A DNA stretch of 64,000 bases, from positions 2,294,001 to 2,358,000 of the forward strand of contig OY829369.1 of NCBI GenBank assembly GCA_963691775.1. Direction: 5' to 3'. Source of the DNA: JAZBPO01 sp963691775. GTDB taxonomy: Bacteria > Pseudomonadota > Gammaproteobacteria > Pseudomonadales > Azotimanducaceae. Numbering within the stretch: position 1 is the stretch's first letter; each line of letters starts with the position of its first letter. A model generated the notes under the pieces. That model did not search any database and was not told the origin of the DNA. It worked only from the letters and a program-made list of their open reading frames with translations. Of the stretch, positions 1 through 8,746 are shown piece after piece. The position numbers and the translations under genes are program-made.

Positions 1-23
1 GGCGTGGAGACGCCGCGAGGGCC

Positions 24-58
24 GACTAGTCAAATCTGACTAGTCAAAACTGACTGGT
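24..58. promoter_or_regulatory. Tandem palindromic repeats, candidate TetR operator
   Basis: GACTAGTCAAA occurs at 24-34 and again at 38-48. A third, degenerate copy, GACTGGT, lies at 52-58, so the three copies are spaced exactly 14 bp apart. The middle copy contains the perfect 10-bp palindrome TGACTAGTCA (37-46). The array ends about 40 bp before the monooxygenase start, and the downstream partner gene encodes a TetR repressor, so it is a natural operator candidate. That it binds this regulator is inferred. Confidence 0.5.
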
Positions 59-100
59 GGCGCTAGGCTCCGTCAGTCCCCCTCTGCCCGGAGTCCATCG

Positions 101-1903
101 ATGGCTGAAGCAACGCACCCCACGACCTCCTTCGACAAGGACGCGCTGCGTGCGCGCTACGCCCAGGAACGTGACAAGCGCCTACGCACAGACGGCAACG
201 AGCAGTACATCGAGATCACGGGTCAGCTCGGCCACTACCTGGAAGACCCGTACACGCCCGTGACCGAACGGGAGCCGCTCGACGATCACGTCACCTTCGC
301 CTTCATCGGCGGCGGCTTCTCCGGGCTCGTCACCGGCGCTCGAGTAAAGGAGGCGGGCGTTGAAGATGTCCGCATCATCGAAAAGGGCGGCGACTTCGGC
401 GGCACCTGGTACTGGAACCGGTACCCCGGTGCACAGTGCGACACGGCCGCGATGATCTATCTCCCTCTGCTCGAGGAAACCGGGCACATGCCGAGCGAGA
501 AGTATGTGCACGCTCCCGAGATTCTCGAGCATTGCCGGCGCATCGGACGCCACTATGCGCTCTACGACGATGCGCTGTTCCACACCCAGGTCACGGACCT
601 GCGCTGGGAGGCGGAGGAGAAGCGCTGGCGCATCCGCACGAATCGCGGCGACAACTTCACGGCGCAGTTCGTGGGCACGGCACCCGGGCCGCTTCACGTG
701 CCGAAGCTCCCGGGCATTCCAGGCATCGAATCCTTCGCGGGACACAGCTTCCACACGAGTCGCTGGGACTACGACTACACGGGAGGCGATCCGAGCGGGG
801 CGTCTTTAGACAAGCTTGCCGACAAGCGCGTAGCGATCATCGGTACGGGAGCGACGAGCGTGCAGTGCGTGCCGCACCTGGCTCGCGCCTGCGGGACCCT
901 CTACGTCTGCCAGCGGACGCCCTCTTCCGTGGACGTGCGCAACAACCACGCTATCGATCCGCAATGGTTCGCGGAAATATCGACGCCTGGCTGGCAGAAA
1001 CGCTGGCTGGAGAACTTCACCGCGAATCAGACCGGCCAGCTGGTCGACGAGGATCTCGTGCAAGACGGCTGGACCGATCTCGCGCATCGCGTCATCAGCC
1101 GCATCTCGAATCTCCCACCGGAGCAGCGCACGGTCGAAGGCATGATGGCCGCCTACGAGGACTCGGATTTCGAGAAGATGGAGGAAATCCGCCGTCGCTG
1201 TAACGACGTGGTCGAGGACAAGGCAACGGCGGAACAGCTGAAAGCCTGGTACCAGCAGCTCTGCAAGCGCCCGTGCTTTCACGACGAATACCTGCTTGCC
1301 TTCAACGAGCCCGGCTGCCACCTCGTTGATACCGACGGCCAGGGCGTCGAACGCATCACGGAGAAAGGCGTGGTCGTAGGCGGCGTCGAATACGAAGTCG
1401 ATTGCATCATCTACGCATCGGGCTTCGAGGTGGGCACACCCTTCGAGCGTCGCGCCGGCTACGACACTCGCGGACGCGACGGCGTGCAGCTCAGCGACTA
1501 TTGGGCCGACGGTATGCGTACCCTTCACGGCCAGCACGTCAACGGCTTTCCGAACCTGTTCATCGTCCAGGCCGCTCAGGGCGCCAACCTGATCTCGAAC
1601 TATCCGCACAACCTCGTGGAAGGCGGTCAGACCGTCGCGGCCATCGTGAAGCACGCTCGCGCGACCGGGGCCGCGGAGGTGGAAGTCACGGAAGTCGCGG
1701 AAAGCGCCTGGATGGAGCAGCTCGGCCAGTCGCGACCGACGCTGATCGGTTCGACCCAGTGTACGCCCGGCTACTACAACAACGAGGGCAAGGGCTGGGA
1801 AGGGAGCCCCGGCGCGGGCTATCCGGGCGGCCCCCTGGCCTTCTTCGCATACATCGAGCAATGGCGCACAGATGGCGCCTTCGACGGTCTGGAGTTCCGT
1901 TGA
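101..1903 (+). CDS. FAD-dependent Baeyer-Villiger monooxygenase
   Basis: This 600-residue flavoprotein should insert an oxygen atom next to a ketone, using NADPH and O2 to make an ester or lactone. The N-terminal FAD-binding Rossmann motif GGGFSG is at residues 70-75, and GTWYWNRYPG follows at 101-110. The Baeyer-Villiger fingerprint is visible at about 212-222 (F-A-G-H-S-F-H-T-S-R-W), and the NADPH-binding GTGATS is near 248. The 60-residue extension before the first Rossmann fold and the total length resemble the cyclopentadecanone/steroid-type branch more than the 540-residue cyclohexanone branch. GGAG at 90-93 supports the ATG at 101. The stop overlaps the TetR start. The substrate is unknown, probably a cyclic or large hydrophobic ketone. 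Confidence 0.88.
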   Translation: MAEATHPTTSFDKDALRARYAQERDKRLRTDGNEQYIEITGQLGHYLEDPYTPVTEREPLDDHVTFAFIGGGFSGLVTGARVKEAGVEDVRIIEKGGDFGGTWYWNRYPGAQCDTAAMIYLPLLEETGHMPSEKYVHAPEILEHCRRIGRHYALYDDALFHTQVTDLRWEAEEKRWRIRTNRGDNFTAQFVGTAPGPLHVPKLPGIPGIESFAGHSFHTSRWDYDYTGGDPSGASLDKLADKRVAIIGTGATSVQCVPHLARACGTLYVCQRTPSSVDVRNNHAIDPQWFAEISTPGWQKRWLENFTANQTGQLVDEDLVQDGWTDLAHRVISRISNLPPEQRTVEGMMAAYEDSDFEKMEEIRRRCNDVVEDKATAEQLKAWYQQLCKRPCFHDEYLLAFNEPGCHLVDTDGQGVERITEKGVVVGGVEYEVDCIIYASGFEVGTPFERRAGYDTRGRDGVQLSDYWADGMRTLHGQHVNGFPNLFIVQAAQGANLISNYPHNLVEGGQTVAAIVKHARATGAAEVEVTEVAESAWMEQLGQSRPTLIGSTQCTPGYYNNEGKGWEGSPGAGYPGGPLAFFAYIEQWRTDGAFDGLEFR

Positions 1904-2541
1904 CGGCTTCGCGAGAAGCGGTCGCCGCAAAGGGCACGATACGGGGCCGAAGCACGCGCCAGCAGCTGCTCGAAAGCACGCTGCTGCTGGTCGCGGAGCG
2001 AGGCTTCGCAGGCACCAGCACGCAGTCGGTGCTGGACCACGCCGGCGTGAGCCGTGGCTCGCTGCTGCATCATTTCCCGACGCGTCACAGGCTCATGACC
2101 GCGGCTGCGGAGGAAGCCGTCTTCCGCGCGTACAGCAGCGTTGAAGCGGCATTGAGCGCGATCAAGGACCCCATCGAAGCACTGCGCAGCTTTCCCGATG
2201 TGCAGTGGCGGATACAGAACGACTTTCCCGCACGCGCCTTTGCCGAGATTCTGCTCGCAGCCCGCTGGGATCCGGGGCTTCGGGAAGGCGTGCGCGAAGT
2301 CCTGACAACCTGGAACCGTCGCCTCCGCGACAGTATCCGTACGGTGGCGGATTCCGTCGGCCACAATGACCCCGAGGGCCTGGCCACGGAATTCAGCGTG
2401 CTGATCGCCGCCACGCAGGGGCTCGCCTCGACGGGCGCGTTCTTGGAAGCAGAGGGCACCGTCACGCGGACGCTGGCGGCGCTTTCGGCTCGCTATGAAG
2501 ACTGCCTGCTGCGCGGTCTGGGCGAAGCCCCTGCACGCTGA
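1900..2541 (+). CDS. TetR/AcrR-family transcriptional regulator
   Basis: A 213-residue repressor-like protein. The helix-turn-helix lies at about residues 30-60 (from ERGFAGTSTQSVLDHAG to VSRGSLLHHFPT), followed by the variable helical ligand-binding domain. I place the start at TTG 1900, which overlaps the monooxygenase stop by 4 bp (TTGA) and has GGAG at 1891-1894. The open frame extends further upstream, but that part lies inside the monooxygenase gene in another frame. The overlap implies translational coupling, so the regulator probably senses a substrate or product of the monooxygenase and controls its own operon through the repeats at 24-58. The target and ligand are inferences. Confidence 0.85.
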   Translation: MTASREAVAAKGTIRGRSTRQQLLESTLLLVAERGFAGTSTQSVLDHAGVSRGSLLHHFPTRHRLMTAAAEEAVFRAYSSVEAALSAIKDPIEALRSFPDVQWRIQNDFPARAFAEILLAARWDPGLREGVREVLTTWNRRLRDSIRTVADSVGHNDPEGLATEFSVLIAATQGLASTGAFLEAEGTVTRTLAALSARYEDCLLRGLGEAPAR

Positions 2542-2548
2542 AGAACCC

Positions 2549-2576
2549 GCGCCGCGGTCAATCTGCCGCGGGGCGC
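2549..2576 (+). terminator. GC-rich hairpin after the TetR gene
   Basis: Eight bases after the TetR stop, GCGCC-GCGG (2549-2557) can pair with CCGC (2566-2569) and GGCGC (2572-2576) around an 8-nt loop, leaving a 2-nt bulge. There is no T-tract, so it may end transcription weakly or only stabilise the 3' end of the message. Confidence 0.35.
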
Positions 2577-3011
2577 CCTGGAGCCGCCCTCACATCGCCG
2601 AGTCACCGGCGCCGGCGATCTGCCTGAGCAACGGCAGTGCACCGCCCGCGCCCCTTGGTCCTCGCGACTCGCGCGTGTGCCCAATTGCCCGACCCGCCGC
2701 GGGTACCGCCGGAGCAATGGCACCCAGGAGCAGAGATCAGCGACTCGATGGGCCGAGGCTGCGCCCGCCGGTGTGCGACTGCAGAGCCGGACCTGCGCTT
2801 CGACGCGGGACCTGCCTGACACGCCCGTGGACGGCGGGCCGAACCGTCGCGATCACGTGCCGCCCGGGGCGCGGCGAACGCCTGACGAGGGTCGCCCTCG
2901 ATGCGACCGGGCCGCGTACACGCAGCCAGGCGCATGTCGCGCTTGCACCGATTAATGGTCTCCATTAGCGTCTTCCTGAACCGCCACAGCGGCTCAACGA
3001 GGAGCGCAGGA
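2577..3011. other. Intergenic region with a 6-bp inverted repeat
   Basis: No gene is supported in these 435 bases. Short open frames exist in several phases but lack ribosome sites and recognisable protein sequence. The only structured element seen is TAATGG-TCT-CCATTA at 2953-2967, a perfect 6-bp inverted repeat with a 3-nt spacer about 45 bp before the sulfatase start. It could be a regulator site, but none is identified. Confidence 0.4.
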
Positions 3012-5294
3012 ATGTCGAAACCCGCAGGACCGCCGGAGTTTCAGGGCCGGATCGGCCAGACGCTCGAGGATTCGGAACCGCACTTCGAGGAGCGCCCCCA
3101 CCCGGGCGAACAGGCGCCCAACATCGTCCTCGTGTTACTCGACGACACGGGCTTCGCGCAGTTCGGCTGTTTCGGTTCGGATATAGGCACTCCGAACGTG
3201 GATGCCCTTGCGGCGGCCGGCCTTCGGTACACCAATTTCCATGTGACCCCGCTTTGCTCGCCAACGCGCGCGTCGCTGCTCACCGGCCGTTCGCAACACG
3301 CCGTCGGCATGCGCAACGTGTCGAACTTCCGAACGGGTTTCCCGCACCAGCTCGGCCATATCTCCAATCACGCCGCGACGGTGGCTGAAGTGCTGCAGGA
3401 AGCGGGCTATGTCACGTTCTGTGCAGGAAAGTGGCACCTCGCACCCACGCAGGAGAACTCGGCAGCGGGCCCCTTCGACCAGTGGCCCCTCGCACGAGGG
3501 TTCGACCGTTTCTACGGCTTCCTTGAGGGCGAGACGGACCAGTTCACGCCCGAGCTCGTCATCGACAACCACCACGTGAGTCCGCCGGCCACCCCGGACG
3601 AGGGCTATCACCTGAGCGAGGATCTGGTCGATCAGCTCCTGCTCATGATCAACGACGCGCGCTGCGTCCGGCCGGACCGTCCGTTCTTCGCCTACCTTCC
3701 CTTCGGCGCGACTCATGCCCCCCATCAGGCGCCTCGGGCATGGCTAGAGAAGTATCGCGGGCGCTACGACGAGGGATGGGACGTCATTCGACAGCGCTGG
3801 TACGAACGTCAGCTCGAACTCGGCGTCATCCCCGAAGGCACGGAGCTGGCACCGCGCAATCCTGGCGTGAAGCCATGGGCAGATCTCAGTGACGATGAAA
3901 AGGCCCTCGCTTGCCGTCTGCAGGAGGCGTTCGCCGCATTCCTTGATCACACGGACGCACAAATCGGCCGCCTGGTGGACGGGCTCCGGGCGACGGGCGA
4001 GCTGGAGAACACGATCTTCATGGTGATGGCGGACAACGGGGCGTCGCAGGAAGGCGGCCCGCTCGGCACGCTCCACGAGATGAAGTACTTCAATGGCATC
4101 GCCGAATCGCCGGAAGACGCGGTCGCGCATCTCGACGATATCGGTGGACCGCACAGCCACACGAACTATCCCTGGGGCTGGGCCCAATGCGGCAATGCAC
4201 CGTTCAAGTGGTACAAGCAGAACACGCACGAAGGGGGCGTGCACGTCCCCCTCGTCGTGCACTGGCCGGGGGGGATCGACAAGGCCGCCGAGGGGAGCCA
4301 TCGGCGCCAGTTCGTGAACGTGGCAGATGTCGTTCCGACCCTTTACGAACTGATTGGCATAACGCCACCGGCGGTCTACAGGGGCCGGGCACAGCTGCCG
4401 GTCACGGGGCATTCTTTCGCGCCGACCATCAACAACGCGTCCGCGCCGGCCGAAAATCGTTTGCAGTACTTCGAGATGGCCGGATCGCGCGCACTGGTTG
4501 CGGAGCTCGCGGGACGCTGGTGGAAAGCCGTGACCCGCCACGTCAAGGGCACGCCCTTCGACGATGACACCTGGGAGCTCTATGACCTGGATGCGGATGC
4601 GTCCGAGTGCCACGACCTTGCCACCCGCGAGCCTGAGCGCCTCGAGCAGCTCGTTCAGCTCTGGTGGGCCGAAGCCCGGCGCCACGGCGTGCTGCCCCTC
4701 GACGACCGGACCATCGAGCTCTTTCGACCGCATCTCTCGGATCGATCCGCGCACCGGAAGAATCGGCGCTATCGCTATCGGCCCCCCATGACCCCGCTGC
4801 CGATGGCCACGTCGCCGAACCCAGGCGGCCTGGCCTGGGATCTCGCTGCGAGGGTCACCTTGAGTGCCGGCGACGAAGGCGTGCTGTACGCATCCGGCAA
4901 CGAAAACTCCGGCGTCTCGGCCTTCGTGCAAGGCGACCGACTGGTAGTGGACTACAACGCCTTCGGCAGGCACACCGTCCTCGAATCGGAGTGCGAGGTG
5001 CCCGTCGGGGACAGCGTACTCGGCGTCCACCTGCGGCGGATTCAGGGCTACGAGGGCGAACTTGCGCTCTCGATCGACGGCACGGTCTGCGGATCAGCAA
5101 AGCTGCCGCTCATGATGATGATGGCGAGTTCGATCGGTTCGAGCATCGGCGAAGACCACGGCAGCCCGGTGTCTGAACGCTACGCGAGCCCGTTCACCTT
5201 TAGCGGCACGCTGCACGAGATAGACATAGAGATGGGCAATCGCTCGACTGCGGAAGATGCGGCGCGGGCCCGTGCTGAAATGTCGCGCCAGTAA
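3012..5294 (+). CDS. Type I arylsulfatase, long form
   Basis: A 760-residue sulfatase that should hydrolyse sulfate esters. The formylglycine motif C-S-P-T-R is at residues 82-86 and continues into ASLLTGR. D44-D45 (VLLDDTG) are the usual N-terminal calcium ligands, and MVMADNGAS carries the second metal-binding Asp-Asn pair. The start at 3012 follows AGGAGCG. The frame is open to 2901, but the extra 37 residues look non-coding. No clear signal peptide is present, so the enzyme may be cytoplasmic. After the sulfatase fold a C-terminal domain of about 150 residues, rich in beta-like segments, makes it longer than classical 530-residue AtsA. No formylglycine-generating enzyme lies nearby. The substrate is unknown. 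Confidence 0.85.
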   Translation: MSKPAGPPEFQGRIGQTLEDSEPHFEERPHPGEQAPNIVLVLLDDTGFAQFGCFGSDIGTPNVDALAAAGLRYTNFHVTPLCSPTRASLLTGRSQHAVGMRNVSNFRTGFPHQLGHISNHAATVAEVLQEAGYVTFCAGKWHLAPTQENSAAGPFDQWPLARGFDRFYGFLEGETDQFTPELVIDNHHVSPPATPDEGYHLSEDLVDQLLLMINDARCVRPDRPFFAYLPFGATHAPHQAPRAWLEKYRGRYDEGWDVIRQRWYERQLELGVIPEGTELAPRNPGVKPWADLSDDEKALACRLQEAFAAFLDHTDAQIGRLVDGLRATGELENTIFMVMADNGASQEGGPLGTLHEMKYFNGIAESPEDAVAHLDDIGGPHSHTNYPWGWAQCGNAPFKWYKQNTHEGGVHVPLVVHWPGGIDKAAEGSHRRQFVNVADVVPTLYELIGITPPAVYRGRAQLPVTGHSFAPTINNASAPAENRLQYFEMAGSRALVAELAGRWWKAVTRHVKGTPFDDDTWELYDLDADASECHDLATREPERLEQLVQLWWAEARRHGVLPLDDRTIELFRPHLSDRSAHRKNRRYRYRPPMTPLPMATSPNPGGLAWDLAARVTLSAGDEGVLYASGNENSGVSAFVQGDRLVVDYNAFGRHTVLESECEVPVGDSVLGVHLRRIQGYEGELALSIDGTVCGSAKLPLMMMMASSIGSSIGEDHGSPVSERYASPFTFSGTLHEIDIEMGNRSTAEDAARARAEMSRQ

Positions 5295-5320
5295 GCACCG
5301 CACGGCATCTCGCGGCGAAG

Positions 5321-5356
5321 GCGAGGGCGAGGGCGAGGGCGAGGGCGAGGGCGAGG
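5321..5356. repeat. Hexanucleotide array (GCGAGG)6
   Basis: Six perfect copies of GCGAGG run from 5321 to 5356, between the sulfatase stop and the DUF547 lipoprotein. Arrays with the same design, GCG plus a purine-rich trimer, recur at 39332-39373 and 42715-42738 in the same orientation. It is a simple-sequence repeat prone to slippage; a regulatory role is not shown. Confidence 0.9.
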
Positions 5357-5438
5357 ACCCGTAGGGTATCCTGGAATGAACCGACGGCACTGCGTGGTGT
5401 CGAAGGCGCCGATTCCACCGCTTGTCATCGGAGCTTTC

Positions 5439-6281
5439 ATGACCCCTCGCCTGCGCTGCACGCTCCTGCTCTGCGCCGCCGCCTTCGCCGGCTGCACGTC
5501 CATCGAACGCCTCGCGATCCCCAATGCCCGAACGATCGAAGCAGACTGGACAGCTAGCGCCGGAACCGCGGACGTCAGTCACCTCGCCTTCTCAGAGTTC
5601 CTTGCGCGCTACGCGACCAGCGATAGAGACGGTGTTGTCCGTATCGCCTACGGCGCCGTGTCGGGCGCAGACGCCACCACCCTGAACGCCTATCTCGACA
5701 CGCTTCAGGCAGTGGACCCAAGCACGCTGACCAGGGAGGGGCAGCTTGCGTACTGGATCAATCTCTACAACGCGAAAACCGTATCGGTGATCCTCGAGCA
5801 CTATCCGGTGCGCAGCATCCGCGCCATCCGGATACACCCGATCGATCCCGGACCCTGGGACGAAGCACGCCTGTATGTAACCGGCCGCCCGCTCAGCCTG
5901 CACGACATCGAGCACGGCATTCTGCGGCCGAACTGGCCCGAGGCGCCAGAGATTCACTATCTACTCAACTGTGCCGCGGTGGGCTGCCCGAACCTGGGGC
6001 TGGCGGCCTATACGGCCAAAAACGTCGGCGATGCACTCGAGCAGGGCGCCCGGCGCTACGTGAATGATCCCCGCGGAGTGGCATTGCAGGACGACGGCAA
6101 GCTTCGCGTGTCCAAGATCTACGCCTGGTATCGCGAGGACTTCGGCGGCAGCGACGCCGCGGTGCTCGACCACCTTCGGCGCTACGCTGAACCCGCGCTC
6201 CGATCACGTCTGGCCGAAAGCACGAGGATCGACGGCTATGTTTACGACTGGTCGCTGAATGACGCGAGCGACATGCGCTGA
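5439..6281 (+). CDS. DUF547-domain lipoprotein
   Basis: A 280-residue exported protein. From ATG 5439 (GGAG at 5430-5433) it starts with a short signal peptide ending in A-F-A-G-C, a lipobox whose Cys is at about residue 17. An upstream in-frame ATG at 5376 would bury this signal, so it is not chosen. The DUF547 core is clear: AYWINLYNAKTVSVI, then LSLHDIEHGIL, then the conserved LLNCAAVGCPNL, and a closing KIYAWYREDFGG. The family is common in proteobacteria and has papain-like fold predictions, but its biochemical role is not established. It is a monocistronic gene convergent with the GST. Confidence 0.8.
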   Translation: MTPRLRCTLLLCAAAFAGCTSIERLAIPNARTIEADWTASAGTADVSHLAFSEFLARYATSDRDGVVRIAYGAVSGADATTLNAYLDTLQAVDPSTLTREGQLAYWINLYNAKTVSVILEHYPVRSIRAIRIHPIDPGPWDEARLYVTGRPLSLHDIEHGILRPNWPEAPEIHYLLNCAAVGCPNLGLAAYTAKNVGDALEQGARRYVNDPRGVALQDDGKLRVSKIYAWYREDFGGSDAAVLDHLRRYAEPALRSRLAESTRIDGYVYDWSLNDASDMR

Positions 6282-6330
6282 CGCCCGAGGTGTCCGCCCG
6301 GACCTTCGTCAGGCGCTCCGCACCTGGCGG

Positions 6331-6963
6331 CTACCAGCGCAGGACGGACGCGGGCGCTGGGCGCGCGCGATAGCGCTCATCCCAGGCACGCAGCAGAGGC
6401 CGATCACCGAACACGTCGGCCTCGACGTAGCGCACGAACTGCAGTGATGCGGCAAGCGTGCCATCTGCAACGGAGACGGATTCGCCCATGAGCAGCGGGC
6501 GCCCGTCCGCGAGCAGTCCTTCAAGATAGTCCAGCGGCGCCTGCATGACGGCGAGCAACGCCTCCGCCTTCGCCGGGTCCTTCGGATAGCCGAGGGGCGA
6601 GTTCACCGCATGACCGTAGCCGCCCATGGGGCCGGCAAGACGCAGATCGACGATGCGCTCGACGTCCCGCGCCTGCCCCCGCGCCACGGGATCCGCAGGC
6701 ATGAGGCGGTGGTCGGAAAAATAGTCTTCCAGGAATTCGATGATCGCGAGCGACTCGACAATGAAAGTGCCGTCATCGAGCTCCAGGGTCGGCACTGTCC
6801 CGAAAGGATTCCGGGCGAGGTGCTCCGGTTCCTTGTGACGACCCTTCACGGTGTTGACGATGATCTGCTCCATGCCGAAATCGACACCCAGCGCCTCACG
6901 CTCCGCGATGTAGAGCATGACTTTCGTAGGGTTCGGCGCGAGCGGTACCTGATAGAGCTTCAT
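6331..6963 (-). CDS. Glutathione S-transferase family protein
   Basis: A 210-residue two-domain GST. The N-terminal thioredoxin-like half reads MKLYQVPLAPNPTKVMLYIA and carries the glutathione-contacting V-P-T-L-E and E-S-L-A-I-I-E-F-L elements at about residues 58-80. The remainder is the helical C-terminal domain. Its ATG overlaps the stop of the upstream LLM oxidoreductase gene by 4 bp (6960-6963), so the two are probably translated together. That suggests a shared role, perhaps removing an electrophile made by the oxidoreductase. The substrate is unknown. Confidence 0.82.
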   Translation of the reverse strand: MKLYQVPLAPNPTKVMLYIAEREALGVDFGMEQIIVNTVKGRHKEPEHLARNPFGTVPTLELDDGTFIVESLAIIEFLEDYFSDHRLMPADPVARGQARDVERIVDLRLAGPMGGYGHAVNSPLGYPKDPAKAEALLAVMQAPLDYLEGLLADGRPLLMGESVSVADGTLAASLQFVRYVEADVFGDRPLLRAWDERYRARPAPASVLRW

Positions 6964-7997
6964 GCTGCGTCTCCCACGAGATCGACAATCTGTTCGAGTA
7001 GTTCGAAGCGCGCCGGCCCCATCGGCGCGCCGTCGAGCCCGAGCTTGAGCGTCGATACGCCCACCTCGCGATACTTCGCCAGACGCGCGCGGACCATGTC
7101 TTCCGTACCCAGCGCCTGGAACTCGGTGATCATCGCGTCGGGTACGCGGGCGGCTGCTTCGTTCCGCTTGCCGTCGAGCCAGAGCCGCTGAATGGCTCGA
7201 GCATCGTCCTCGTAGCCCGCGCGCTTGAAAGCATCGTTGTAGAAGTTGGTGCTCGCAGACCCCATGCCGCCCATGTTGAACGCGACGCCCGGTCGACGCC
7301 GCTCGATCATGGCGTCCACATCGTCGCCGATCTCCACCCGAACAGACACGCAGCGATCCAGGTCCGAAAGACTGCGTCCAGCCTCGGCTGCGCCTGCGGC
7401 AAGGAAGTCCATGTGCGCCTCCGGATGGTCCGGCGAGAAGGAGGTGCCGAGCCAGCCATTCGCGGCCTCCCCGGTGTATTCGAGCGCCTTCGGCCCGAGC
7501 GTCGCCAGATAGATCGGAATCTCCACCGGCTCGTGGGCGATGCGGATCGCCTTGCCATCGCTTCCCGGAAGCGGCAGCTGATGCACCTGCCCGTCGTAAC
7601 GAACCCTTTCTCCGGAAAAGATCAAGCGGCAGATCTCGACGGTTTCACGCAGGCGCGCGAGCGGCTTCTCGAAGGGCATCCCGTGCAGCCCCTCGACTAC
7701 CTGCGGCCCGCTGGCGCCAAGGCCGAGCACGAAGCGTCCATCGGTCAGATCGTGCAGCGTCAGCGCGGTCATGGCGGTCATGGCAGGCGTTCGGGCAGTC
7801 ACCTGGGTGATGCCCGTTGCAAGCGTAATGCGGTCGGTCTTGTCCGCAAGATAGGCAAGCGGCGTGAAGGAATCGCTCCACCAGGCTTCAGCGGCAAACG
7901 CGAGCTCGACGCCGAGGCGCTCCGCATGCTGCACCCAGGCGACCATCTGCTCGCGATTGTCGGGGCCGAGAGGCCCGATCTCGACGGCCAGGTTCAT
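6960..7997 (-). CDS. LLM-class (luciferase-like) flavin/F420-type oxidoreductase
   Basis: A 345-residue TIM-barrel enzyme of the bacterial luciferase superfamily. Typical elements are FAAEAWWSDSFTPLAYLA near the N-terminus, RITLATGITQ, the barrel strand GRFVLGLGASGPQVVEG, and the PIYLATLGPKALE segment. Relatives are often named F420-dependent, but proteobacteria may use FMN; no cofactor-biosynthesis gene is seen here, so the cofactor is left open. The gene is first of a two-gene unit with the GST and lies about 185 bp downstream of the GNAT gene on the same strand. Confidence 0.8.
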   Translation of the reverse strand: MNLAVEIGPLGPDNREQMVAWVQHAERLGVELAFAAEAWWSDSFTPLAYLADKTDRITLATGITQVTARTPAMTAMTALTLHDLTDGRFVLGLGASGPQVVEGLHGMPFEKPLARLRETVEICRLIFSGERVRYDGQVHQLPLPGSDGKAIRIAHEPVEIPIYLATLGPKALEYTGEAANGWLGTSFSPDHPEAHMDFLAAGAAEAGRSLSDLDRCVSVRVEIGDDVDAMIERRRPGVAFNMGGMGSASTNFYNDAFKRAGYEDDARAIQRLWLDGKRNEAAARVPDAMITEFQALGTEDMVRARLAKYREVGVSTLKLGLDGAPMGPARFELLEQIVDLVGDAA

Positions 7998-8182
7998 TCA
8001 GAATCCTCCGCTTCCGCGACGCGCGGGTTCTTGAGCATGCCGCTCATGCACGCGATTCAGAACGCCCGAGTATCCCGCGATGCGGGTCCGTTCCATTTCA
8101 GCAGCGCAGGGCTGTCCGGTGGTCGGGAACAGGCAGTCGATCCCGACATGGCCGTGGATCCAGAGCACCGAGGACATCGGGG

Positions 8183-8746
8183 TCAGGAGAGGCAACCGCC
8201 GCACGACCGCGTCCCGCAGGGCCCCGACAACCGTGCGCGCTGCACTCGACGCCATATCAGCTGTCCGGCAAAGGGCGCATCTGCATGGACAGTACCTTGC
8301 CGCCGCACGGCGATCTCGACGAAACCCCCACGCGCATGGAAACGCAGCGATGCCGGGTTCGGCGGCGCCACGTTGATCTCTGCGCAGACGGATCGCGCGC
8401 CGGTTGCCTGCGCCACCTCGAAGGCGTGGCGATAGAGCAGTTGGCCGATGCCAAGGCCGCGGCTGGATTCGTGGACGACGATGCGATCCACGTAAAGGTA
8501 GCTGCGAATACGCGCCCTGAACCAGTCGAAGTTCGGATTCTCGTAGCGGCAGAAGTCACCCATCGCGAACACAAAACCGAGTATCTCGCCGTCGCGCTCA
8601 GCGACGATCTTCATCGAACTAACGTCGAAGAGCGCGAGGAAACGGGCCGCGTCCATCTCGCTGGTGAGCACTTCGACTTCCGCATTCAGGGCGATCACGG
8701 AGTTCGCATCATCCGCACGCATGGGCCGGAGGTTCGGCGCCGTCAT
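8183..8746 (-). CDS. GNAT-family N-acetyltransferase
   Basis: A 187-residue acetyl-CoA-dependent acyltransferase. The N-terminus (LRPMRADDANSVIALN) is the usual GNAT opening. The strand pair KIVAERDGEILGFVFA and YLYVDRIVVHESSRGLGIG leads to the acetyl-CoA pyrophosphate loop R-G-L-G-I-G, followed by ARSVCAEINVAPPNPASLRFH. The start overlaps the stop of the antiporter gene by 4 bp (8743-8746). The acceptor is unknown. The C-terminal tail is Arg/Cys-rich and unlike the domain, so the true fold probably ends about 20 residues earlier. Confidence 0.82.
   Translation of the reverse strand: MTAPNLRPMRADDANSVIALNAEVEVLTSEMDAARFLALFDVSSMKIVAERDGEILGFVFAMGDFCRYENPNFDWFRARIRSYLYVDRIVVHESSRGLGIGQLLYRHAFEVAQATGARSVCAEINVAPPNPASLRFHARGGFVEIAVRRQGTVHADAPFAGQLIWRRVQRARLSGPCGTRSCGGCLS

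Noticed and set aside
806..1930. Long minus-strand open frame inside the monooxygenase
   Set aside because: It is a shadow of the plus-strand gene in a GC-rich codon context; the plus frame holds intact flavoprotein motifs.
3744..5030. 428-codon minus-strand frame inside the sulfatase
   Set aside because: The plus frame carries the sulfatase motifs; the antisense frame has no recognisable domain or ribosome site.
5321..5356. Hexamer array as a CRISPR
   Set aside because: The units are contiguous 6-mers without spacers.
6960..7997. Claim that this enzyme requires coenzyme F420
   Set aside because: LLM proteins can use FMN and no F420 synthesis gene is seen, so the cofactor cannot be assigned.
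7998..8255. 85-codon minus-strand frame between the GNAT and LLM genes
   Set aside because: It overlaps the GNAT gene by about 70 bp, has no ribosome site and no family character.
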